The notes beneath the pieces were generated by a model. That model made no database searches. It saw nothing but the letters and a program-made list of their open reading frames with translations, and had not been told where the DNA came from. Source: Apostichopus parvimensis (taxonomy: Eukaryota > Echinodermata > Holothuroidea > Aspidochirotida > Stichopodidae). From it: DNA of 21,275 bases. Made by a program: the position numbers and the translations under genes. The DNA lies in NCBI GenBank assembly GCA_000934455.1, contig KN883071.1, positions 12,870 to 34,144 of the forward strand, written 5' to 3'. Positions 12,501-19,619 of the stretch are shown here, in pieces (the stretch's first letter is position 1; every line of letters begins with the position of its first letter).

Positions 12501-15500
12501 ATTGTGGACGGTAAGTATAACGTCCCATTTCATATACCTGTGGCTTAAATCGAGACTAATCCCTTTAACAAATCAAGCACCGCGTCAAGGAAATCCTATA
12601 CTCTAAATGACTTCTGTTGTAGACCAAGCTCTCTTGACCCCTACTAACTCGAATGACGTCACAATAATCGTGGGTAGCTATGACTCATCATATAGGCGTT
12701 ATCATATTATATTATATTATTATTATATATAAATAGCCTGCGTATTTTGGGGGAATATTTTAGTTCACGAGGATTTTTGAGATGCCTAATGATTTGAGAT
12801 ATGAGTCATAATATACATGAGTAAACGGTATTATGGATTTAAATAACGTTCATTGAAAGTTTAATTTTGATACAATAAAACAGTTTTACCCTAACGTTTT
12901 ATCTACTTCGACAGTTTTATGTATAGTATTCCTTAATTTCAATCTACACAGGGTTTCCATAGTGGCAAAGGTTTTTGAATAAAAAAAACTAGAAATGGAA
13001 CGTGTGTATAATCTTCGTGATTACCGATAGCAATGGTGATGATGTAAGACGTACCATCCCCCTATCACACCCCTCAGGCCCAGCGCTCCCTCCCCCAAGA
13101 CATTCACACCATACTCTTTTATCACTTCTGACGCAGCATTTTGACGTGGAGTGCTGAGTACGCCAATTTTTCGATAAATATTGTAAAAGCACAATTTCAC
13201 CCTGACGCCTTCAATTTCGTGACAACCCGTTTTCTGGCATTTACTACAGCTACATGGAGTTTGCACAAACCCACTTTGTAGTCTCATTAACATTAGGCAA
13301 ATTTCCTGTTTTCAAAATAGCTTCTTGTTCTTTACTTGCATTTTTTTTGTACCTCCTACAAATGTTGCGTCTCTGCTATTTTGTGTTAGGCTAAACATTG
13401 TTGCTGTTCTTTTCACACAAACATTTAATTTTATAGTTTTAGTTTAAAAAAAAATGAGTTCACATCCTGTCATGCTAAATTATGTAGAAAGGTCGCACTA
13501 CAATCTTCAAAATAACATGTTCATCGCATCAAAATTAGTTATCACTTCCACGTGATACCAAATAATAATACATAATAATAATACATAATGATACAGCAGG
13601 AATTGTACAAACTCCCACATAAGGTTAAATGGGTCAACAAGAAACAAAAACAATTGAATGAGAACAAAATGAGCTTCTATGCAACTAACTGACGTATACG
13701 ACGATGTAAAGGCAATCAAGAGGGAGGAAAGCTTTTCGCCTCCCCGTTTCCCAATCACCCAGCAACCCCCCCCCCCCAACAATTCCTTATGTAGTAAGTG
13801 TGAAAGGAAAGATTGGCTTTGAATTCTTGTAATTGTTCTTTGCGTAAAAGGCGAATATTTATAAATACATTTGATTATAAAAGGAAATGATTGATAAGTA
13901 AATGACAATTTTCATACGAGTTAGGTAGCAATTTTTTTACCCACCAGATTTATGTCATCCAATGCCAATCTGTTTTTTTTTTATTAAAGACCTTTTCAAT
14001 GGTTATCCTTCTTTTTTGAGAGAAAGCGAGAAGGGGAGGGGAAGGGGTGGAGATAGGTCGGGAGTCAAATATTGAATCAACCAAACTTTATTACACGCGA
14101 ATATGTAAACCAGTACATGATCACGAGTGGATAACCAACATTATTTGGTTGAAATTGTACTTATTCTTCACCAAATTAAGACGAAATTTCTATCATTTTC
14201 TTTATATAATGGAAGCCCCCCCCCCCCCTCAAAAATAACTAAGGTTTTAAACCGTTAGGCTCACCTGTTTTTGGAAGAAGTCTGTACACACGATACGGTT
14301 CGGGGATGTCCAACATTGTTTTATCTGTGACTTCTTGAATGTCTGGGAGTTTATTCAACGCAGTTCTAAGACGAGTCTTCCAAACGGCCGGCTCTTCTGG
14401 ATTCACACCCACCTTGTACTTGCCAGTGTTTTCTGACCAGCGCTAAAATATTTGACAAAAAACATATTTGTAAATTAAAACAAAAAACCTTCATATTGCA
14501 TCCTTTATGTCTCATATTAATCAGATCTAGAATAGATAGCAAAATAGCAAATTATAAATTTACTTTTTTTTTGTGGAAAATAAACGGCAGGATTCATTTA
14601 AGTGATATGAATATATATTTATCTCGAGATGAAACTTATACATAGTGCTACTATACTCGCTTTGTATCTGACAGATTGAAAAATTCAATCTAAATTGTCC
14701 GATTTTGATCTTTGGAAGTGGTTTACTCGCCTGTCACGAGATTGGTTGGCCAATGCAATCTAAATTCGATTGAACCGTTCAGAAGCCGTAAATGAAACCT
14801 ATACTCCGATTGAAAGTTTACATTTTACTTGATCACGTTTTCCCACAGCTTTTTGTCGATTGTTTTCATTTTTTCTTCAAGTCAAAACTTCAAATGAATC
14901 ACATTTTTTTTTTTGTTAAAAGAGACCCATTTCATGCATATATAAGAGGGAAACCATAGTATTATTCTCTAGCAGTCTGGTTGGGTTTCTTAAGTAAAAA
15001 TTATACTACTTTGAATATTTATGACGTCATGTTATAGAAATTAGCATATAATAACTGTATAATTCCAGACCTTCAGACTGATTGATATGTTAAAAACTTT
15101 CAAGGATTAAACTGTACGATCCTCATATTTTTATCGTCCAATATTTCTATTCAATTTGCGAATATATGTATGAGTAGTATTCATCTTTTTCTTTTCATTT
15201 TCAATATTTGCTTTATTTTAATAATTTTCTTTCGTCAAGAGGAGTACATGTTATACTGACAACTATCCCTGAAATTGTCGAAGAAGGGCCATAACAGTAA
15301 TGAACTATCTTTGATCTTCTCTATGTACGAGGTGAGAATATTTAAAGCAAAGAATGTAACCAAAACCTTATAAATCAAGTTAAAACAAACTTAACGATAA
15401 GAAAAATAATCTCTTAAGAAGAGCGCGGTTATTCAATGGATACATATACACGTAATACCATACAGGAAAGTATAGCAACATCAACATGTATCAACAATCA

Positions 15501-15938
15501 ACAACAATACAAATTTCGACAATTCAACAGTCAGCAAAACAAAGGCTCAACAATAACTCACTTATATACGGGGGGGGGGGATCACACGTTAGTAGAAATA
15601 TATGAGGGATATTATAGGAAAATTTTATTTTTCTAAAATCTTGACAATTGCCAAGTATAATCACCCATCCAAACCTGATTTATGACAATGAAAAATTACT
15701 TTTTGGGGGGTCCTGTTTAATTCAAGAAAACAAAAGAGAGGTAAGTTACCTTAAATATCTTGGAGTCTTCTTCGGGATCATAGTCTTGTTTTCCAGCGTG
15801 TTTCCATGGTATTTTGAACATGTTCTTTTCCGCATTCATCCATACTAATCCTTTGATGTTACCCTCATTAATCTGATTAACCAACCACGGCCTCAACCGT
15901 TGGCGTCCGTTGTGCAACGTATTGGTCTCCTCAGACAT
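6093..15938 (-). CDS. IRF: Interferon regulatory factor family transcription factor, ten coding exons, 563 aa
   Basis: Spliced CDS: join of 15938-15750, 14442-14265, 10982-10945, 10117-10054, 9855-9764, 9430-9376, 8636-8532, 8085-7825, 7206-6993 and 6588-6093, all on the complement. Lengths total 1692 nt, every intron is GT-AG and every phase agrees. Residues about 12-121 form the IRF DNA-binding domain with its tryptophans at 18, 33, 45, 65 and 84, and the loop IPWKHA carries the conserved His47. The end of the domain, LDIPEPYRVYRLLP, is closest by recollection to IRF4/IRF8. Residues 123-328 are a low-complexity linker. Residues about 330-505 are the IRF association domain (FEVLVYYRHMKV, IYVTRFCRSALFW), which in the family mediates dimerisation and partner binding. 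The tail 506-563 is serine-rich then acidic. Known family role: nuclear regulator that binds GAAA-containing sites in innate immune or developmental genes. The family call is very secure; the exact orthologue and the absence of extra or alternative exons are not. Confidence 0.93.
6993..7206 (-). CDS. IRF: IRF coding exon 9 (start of IRF association domain)
   Basis: 214 nt, phase 1 in and phase 2 out, residues 329-398. The acceptor is ctgtcacag|AG and the donor GGAGG|gtgcgt. It opens with HEFEVLVYYRHMKVISRHI, matching the first beta strands of the IRF association domain (MH2-like fold), and continues with SETIVLPSE and a helical LTRSILEASEG, as in the family. The next exon resumes after a split glycine. 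Confidence 0.92.
7543..7588. repeat. 23-bp C-rich tandem duplication, G-quadruplex-capable on the minus strand
   Basis: CCCCTCCCCTGACTCCCA occurs twice with a 23-bp period. It lies in the intron between coding exons 8 and 9, so the pre-mRNA carries repeated GGGGAGGGG blocks. Confidence 0.8.
7825..8085 (-). CDS. IRF: IRF coding exon 8 (Pro/Thr/Tyr-rich linker)
   Basis: 261 nt, phase 1-1, residues 242-327. The acceptor is cattcctag|GT and the donor CAGCTG|gtgagt. The peptide starts HPCFHSNNNDPNQTDQYRAY, has a near-repeat TFPSTP / TFPATP with Tyr-Tyr between, then a Gln/Ser-rich part ending SSQDCLPA. No domain is recognisable and it is probably a disordered regulatory linker before the association domain. 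Symmetrical, so a possible cassette exon. Confidence 0.88.
8532..8636 (-). CDS. IRF: IRF coding exon 7 (linker)
   Basis: 105 nt, phase 1-1, residues 207-240 plus split glycines. The acceptor is attctgcag|GT and the donor GCAG|gtcagt. It codes LQQPMACRGDLTSVLEVISS and then a Ser/Met/Gln-rich end. An internal CAG|gtgagg within the exon (about 8572) is a possible alternative donor, but using it would leave phase 0 and break the join to exon 8. Being symmetrical, the exon could be skipped without a frameshift. A TGACGTCA palindrome lies inside it. Confidence 0.8.
8995..9011. repeat. Poly(C)17 homopolymer
   Basis: Seventeen C on the plus strand (G in the IRF pre-mRNA) followed by more C blocks, in the intron between coding exons 6 and 7. 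Confidence 0.97.
9376..9430 (-). CDS. IRF: IRF coding exon 6 (linker)
   Basis: 55 nt, phase 0 in and phase 1 out, residues 188-205 (GYYTDERQQGYQSEGYAH). The acceptor is atttccag|GGA and the donor CATG|gtaaat. It has three GY units in 18 residues. The short length makes it easy to miss by ORF-based methods, but its phases complete the chain exactly. Confidence 0.8.
9764..9855 (-). CDS. IRF: IRF coding exon 5 (linker)
   Basis: 92 nt, phase 1 in and phase 0 out, residues 158-187. The acceptor is tttttcag|GA and the donor GGACAG|gtgagt. The peptide begins YFPTALPYPEPNAGNW and ends AAVAPKQYAGQ: rich in Pro, Ala, Tyr and Gln and probably disordered. Splice signals and phase match both neighbours. 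Confidence 0.85.
10054..10117 (-). CDS. IRF: IRF coding exon 4 (linker)
   Basis: 64 nt, phase 0 in and phase 1 out, coding residues 136-156 (SGSENRNTFYEYNGAGYHRQP). The acceptor is aatag|AGT and the donor CCTG|gtaagt. It begins the Tyr/Gly-rich low-complexity linker. The other two frames contain a stop or break the phase chain, so this reading is favoured. Confidence 0.82.
10162..10370. repeat. Direct repeat, two diverged copies offset about 123 bp
   Basis: Copy 1 is about 10162-10260 and copy 2 about 10287-10370. Both contain TTGATGACGAATATGCTACG, CCCGCAATAACACAAAGGGA and GGGAATGCCA. Copy 1 additionally doubles an 11-base unit AACACATAGGG (about 10230-10251). It lies just inside the intron before IRF coding exon 4. 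Confidence 0.88.
10945..10982 (-). CDS. IRF: IRF coding exon 3 (38-nt microexon)
   Basis: Codes KQRDGTRATRPI (residues 124-135), a basic stretch directly after the DNA-binding domain. It is flanked by a strong acceptor (pyrimidine run then taacag) and a perfect gtaagt donor. It enters in phase 1 and leaves in phase 0, exactly bridging exons 2 and 4; codon 123 becomes GCC (Ala). Skipping it would shift the frame. The 3.3 kb intron before it could hide another phase 1-1 exon, though I saw none. Confidence 0.75.
11686..11704. repeat. Poly(G)19 homopolymer
   Basis: Nineteen uninterrupted G on the plus strand in the intron between coding exons 2 and 3; the longest of many such runs in the window. 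Confidence 0.97.
12244..12259. repeat. Poly(C)16 homopolymer
   Basis: Sixteen C followed by further C-rich sequence to about 12285, in the intron between coding exons 2 and 3. Confidence 0.95.
12390..12510 (+). other. Exon-like open segment of unknown identity, plus strand
   Basis: A long T-rich tract ending in tttctatag is followed by 121 open bases and a perfect donor (GGACG|gtaagt). The 39 codons begin SINNTKINIKVVANQQGRRG and end SKICCLYCG. I recognise no family. It lies opposite the IRF gene in its 3.3 kb intron and no partner exon was found, so it may be a chance arrangement, a transposon remnant or part of a nested gene. Confidence 0.2.
13558..13592. repeat. Short tandem repeat, 13-bp unit
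   Basis: AATAATAATACAT occurs twice, followed by a third degenerate copy, in the intron between coding exons 2 and 3. Confidence 0.8.
14265..14442 (-). CDS. IRF: IRF coding exon 2 (C-terminal half of DNA-binding domain, recognition helix)
   Basis: Codes residues 64-122 and the first base of codon 123. The acceptor is tttag|CGC (phase 0) and the donor ACAG|gtgagc (phase 1). It carries tryptophans 65 (RWSENTGKY) and 84 (AVWKTRLRTALNK). The recognition helix has Arg89 and Asn93 in the expected DNA-contact positions, but Thr90 where most IRFs have Cys. The domain closes with LDIPEPYRVYRLLPKT. A run of 13 G on the sense strand lies about 36 bases inside the following intron. Confidence 0.95.
15750..15938 (-). 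CDS. IRF: IRF coding exon 1 (start; N-terminal half of DNA-binding domain)
   Basis: Codes residues 1-63. The ATG at 15938-15936 has A at -3 and is the first in-frame ATG of the predicted transcript; an upstream in-frame GTG (15980) is not a likely eukaryotic start. Residues 16-63 contain RPWLVNQI, LVWMN and FKIPWKHAGKQDYDPEED, giving tryptophans 18, 33 and 45. The donor is AAG|gtaact at 15749, phase 0. The exon probably extends 5' as leader to about 16033, where the tag ending at 16034 follows a T-rich stretch. The frame stays open across that leader, so a longer N terminus from an unseen upstream exon cannot be fully excluded. Confidence 0.92.
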
Positions 15939-16003
15939 AGTGTTATTAGTGGTGGTACTATTACTGTCGTTGGGAGCCACGGTGAATCTAGATTTTACCC
16001 AGT

Positions 16004-16033
16004 TGTACCTGGCTCTATTAACCTCGCGAAAAC
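16004..16033 (-). other. Candidate 5' leader portion joined to coding exon 1
   Basis: A T-rich stretch followed by aatatag (AG at 16035-16034) is a plausible acceptor, and the sequence from 16033 to 15939 would be leader. Other AG dinucleotides in the next 60 bases could serve instead, so only the existence of an exon edge near here is supported. Confidence 0.35.
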
Positions 16034-16257
16034 CTATATTTGGAAATTAAAAAAAAGAATTTTAAATTTGTGCATTTCGCTATTTATACTGATCCACATT
16101 TATTTAAACAATCATAAAAAGTTGTTTTAATATTTTGTAGTTAATTCTGTAGCTAAATAAACGATAATAATCAATAAAGTAATGTATTGTATTATCTCAG
16201 CGTCAACGCTCTTCACATCATGGAAACATAGACCAAAAATCGAGTTTCCAATTCCAA

Positions 16258-16280
16258 TATTATTATTATTATTATTATTG
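16258..16280. repeat. (ATT)n microsatellite
   Basis: About seven TAT/ATT units in the IRF leader intron. Confidence 0.95.
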
Positions 16281-18520
16281 ATCTGCGTTTCTAAATGATT
16301 TTGTTAAGGATTATAACTTAGAAAGCCATCTATATTTACATCACAAGACACAGAAACTTTTCGGGTAAATTTTTTTGTAAGTAATCACGTTTTCTGTCAT
16401 AACTTATATGACTTTTACCGGTTATTATTCTCAATGAGGATGATGAACTAATCACTTATTTATATGTCATCTGAATTTAAAGGAAAATAAAAAGATCGCC
16501 CTTTCATTCAACCCTGAATTGGATCTTATTTGGCTCATTTAAAATGAATTGAAGTATCGGGAAATTATTCGAGTTCTTCTGAAGTTATATAGTTTCAAGA
16601 TGCAAATATTCGACCTATACATAAAAACAATTATCCACAAATTTAATCGAAAGATTGAATAAAGGTCAAATGCTTTAACACTATTTTTAGACTAAATATA
16701 TTAGTGTTAAAACCAAGCTAAACAGACTGAAAGAAATGTTAAATGTTAAACCAAAGACTTTTCTCTCTGAATTGCAATTGACTATCATTAAAGTGACACA
16801 CAAATTTACATAAAATGTGTGCGCATGTGCATGACGAATAATGATCCGCATATATTGTGACGTCATAGAATTCCACAGTGAAATGTTTCAAACTTCTTTT
16901 GTTCCTTTTTTGGAGGGTGCAAGTTAGAAACACATAAACAGATAAATACTAATATTCTAACAATTCCTTATGAATAATATATAATTAGCTACAAACTCTC
17001 ATTACTCGGTTAATTCAATGCTAGTCGTTTACTCTTTCATTCAATCTTACACAGAATATTCAATCTAATGCATGGACAAAAGTTTATCCACCTTTCAGTC
17101 TGGAAAGAGTTTATCCAATCGCTTGATTGAAACACAACAGAAGTAGATTGACGTATAAGTAAAACTGTGTGTCTGCTTAGCGTCATAATATTGAAGGGAT
17201 TTAATAATAATCCCAAGATAGCATTGTGTATAGGGCTAACACAAATAAGGAGTGGGGGAGAGGATGGGGAGGGAAAAGGGAAAGGAGGGGGGGGGGAATG
17301 TGTGAATGAATTATGGCGAGAGAAGCACGGCAGAGTGAAAATGTTATCAATATGAAATAAAATTGTCAATATGACTCTAACGGCATATACACCTTCCAGT
17401 ACAGTGATCCTTTATTTTAATCAGCTTATCATTTGAAATATTTAGACTCCACTTGGCCTAAACTCTCGTCTATTTTACTATTTCCCCCACCACTACAGGT
17501 GAAAAGACATTATCAGACCAAAGCTTAGGTGAAACCTTTGTCGAATTATTGCCTAAACTTGATATGGTTAATCTAGTTAAAAACACGTAACAGTTTTCAT
17601 ATCGCTCGGACAAAAAGTTTTTCAGTGTAATATTTTCTGTGTCCAAGATAGATGACTATGTTTTTATTCCAACATGCAATTTGTAAACCAAAGAAAAAGG
17701 GAGGGGGAGGGGGGAGGGGGAGGGGGTGGCGGGAAATTAACCAACAGATATTTTTTTCTTAAACGTGGACTGAAATCAGTTCTTAATGCTGGATATGAGG
17801 TGGTGGCAAAAATATATTTTACGTCGTTTTTCTTTTTAATTCAGAACGCGAGATATCACCTTAAATACCACGTTTTTGAACGGTACGTTGCAATACGGAT
17901 TGCTCAATATTAATAGGCCTAATATCGAAAAAAACTTAAACACGGAGAAATATGTGGAAATAAAATATCGATCTTTGCACTATATTGAAGAGGTTTATTT
18001 ACAGAGGCAGATGTAACAGTCGCAAATGAGTAAAAAGTCCTAGAACAAAAATTAATCAATTTGCCACCAAATTAATCAATCATCTGTGAAGCACAGATTC
18101 GGTTGATATTTTGAATTAGAAATTGCTACAGCCAGTTTCCACTTGTTCGCCAGCCTCTGCGCGAAGAAGCTAGGCACTGAAAGGGTATATTAGCCCGTTA
18201 GTTTAACAAAAGCAGAGTCAGTTACTGTGCCGTTATGAATAAATATGCATTTTAAACTTGTTCAACGAATAAAACATAAAATGCATGGCGTGAACACTCA
18301 GGCACTCAGCCGTTCAACTCGGTTAATAACATATGACGAGCCTCCGTTGCGCATTACTGAGGTTTGTTTCACGTGTGTCTTTCAACGTGGTGCAATAAAG
18401 CAGCTTTACATCATGCTAAACACAAAAATTCACTTCGAAAAGTAGCTTCAATTTTACTCAACTTCTTCGATACCAAAAAGTTAAAAAAATTAAATTCGAA
18501 TTATAATCCGTTGATCAAAA

Positions 18521-18778
18521 ATATAAGCCAGTGATAATAACGTTGTGGAGAGAGTAAAACGATTTAGAAATAGTAATCTTATGTGGATATTGTGATTGCA
18601 TATTCTTGATGCCAACAGGTTGCAATTAACAAACACATTGAAATTATAAATGTAAGCCAGTGATAATAACTTTGTGGAGAGAGTAAAACGATTTAGAAAT
18701 ATTAATTTATGTGGATATTGGTGGTTGCATATAATTGATGCCAACAGGTTGCAATTAACAAACACATTGAAATCATAA
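18521..18778. repeat. Tandem duplication, unit about 129 bp, two copies
   Basis: Copies at about 18521-18649 and 18650-18778 share long identical blocks, for example AAGCCAGTGATAATAAC and GATGCCAACAGGTTGCAATT, with a few substitutions and small indels. It lies in the IRF leader intron and makes a repetitive minus-strand open frame there, which is not a credible gene. Confidence 0.9.
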
Positions 18779-18843
18779 AACGATATCTAACGATTTTTAG
18801 AAATACCTCCAGTCATAAGAGAGATACAATGTAGATGAAACTA

Positions 18844-18890
18844 AATGAATGAATGAATAAATAAATTAATTAATTAATCAATCAATAAAC
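18844..18890. repeat. Degenerate tetranucleotide repeat
   Basis: Runs of GAAT, AAAT, TTAA and ATCA units merge into one another. A shorter similar piece (attaatcaatc) recurs near 18048-18080, next to a perfect 7-bp hairpin ATCTGTG-aag-CACAGAT. Confidence 0.85.
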
Positions 18891-19204
18891 AATCTGCGAA
18901 GAACACATCTATAGCTAAGGAAAGGCCAAAGTCAGTTACAGACATCATAAGGGTTAAAAACATATGTGAAAATATGTAATAAGACAAGTTTTCACTATTA
19001 CTACGCCTATTATGAAAGAATTGTTGAAAGCAAATCCTAAAATCCATAGGCTACTTATTAATATCCCGCGTTTAATTTGTAAAATATTGGTAGCTAAAAC
19101 AACACAACAGTATGCATACAATAATGTCTTCTAACAACCACCAACCAAAGACGAAGAGTTTTATAAAATATTTAGTTTTCGTTCGTAAGAAAACCAAAAC
19201 TTAC

Positions 19205-19416
19205 TGAATCAACAACGTCAACTTTTGGAGAAGTTTAGCTTCAAGTTTCGGATCTCGCTCAAAAAGCCAAATCTAATGTTGTAGAAGAGCGAACCGTGCC
19301 AATCCTTGCGCAAGGAAATGAAGTTATGACCTGTTTGGGAACCCTTAACACGAATATAACAATCCCGGGCAAGCAGGCCTCGCGTAGGGTTCATGAACAG
19401 TGTTGATTCACGGTCT
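19205..19416 (-). other. Candidate 5' noncoding leader exon of the IRF gene
   Basis: The segment ends in a consensus donor (TTCA|gtaagttt, GT at 19204-19203) and lies about 30 bases downstream of CCAAT and TATA-like boxes. Splicing to the acceptor ending at 16034 would read in frame into the IRF start, and an in-frame TAG (19275-19273) with no ATG after it before 15938 would then fix the start at 15938. It also contains an upstream ORF of 58 codons (19394-19218). The 5' end and the join are predictions; no transcript evidence is visible. Confidence 0.35.
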
Positions 19417-19440
19417 AACAAAACTAACTTGTTGCGCTCA

Positions 19441-19461
19441 AAATATACCTACTCTGATTGG
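19441..19461 (-). promoter_or_regulatory. Candidate core promoter: CCAAT box and TATA-like box
   Basis: On the minus strand, ACCAATCAG (CCAAT core 19461-19457), a good NF-Y site, is followed 9 bases later by TATATTT (19447-19441). About 80 bases further upstream is AAAGATGGCGC (near 19534-19544), resembling a YY1 site. The position suits the IRF leader exon. These are short motifs in AT-rich DNA, so chance is possible. Confidence 0.35.
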
Positions 19462-19619
19462 TCAATAGCATTTCAGCCTTGTTCATTTAATTTTAGGGGG
19501 GAATTTATTTTAGCAATAGAGTCGATCGAAATAGCGCCATCTTTACCACAAGCAGAACGCGATTGCACGCTACGACACTATCAAACGCTGTCTGATAATA
19601 TTATATGACAATACTAGAA

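Larger units (their letters stand above)
16034..19204 (-). other. Putative leader intron of the IRF gene
   Basis: No coding exon is recognisable. Contents are an ATT microsatellite, G-rich purine tracts at 17249-17296 and 17699-17728, the 129-bp duplication and a degenerate tetranucleotide repeat. A GC-richer stretch at about 18110-18400 could be a mobile-element relic. Its status as intron depends on the predicted leader exon. Confidence 0.4.

Noticed and set aside
13021-13293. Minus-strand 90-codon open frame with a CxCxxCxxxxC cluster near its N terminus
   Set aside because: It lies in the IRF intron, crosses a low-complexity G-rich stretch, ends in a His run and shows no convincing splice pairing or recognised domain.
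15939-15980. N-terminal extension of the IRF from GTG at 15980
   Set aside because: GTG is not a usual eukaryotic start; the ATG at 15938 has a suitable context and lies just before the DNA-binding domain.
18245-18445. Plus-strand 66-codon frame in a GC-richer island
   Set aside because: No domain, no splice context, and it adjoins repetitive sequence.
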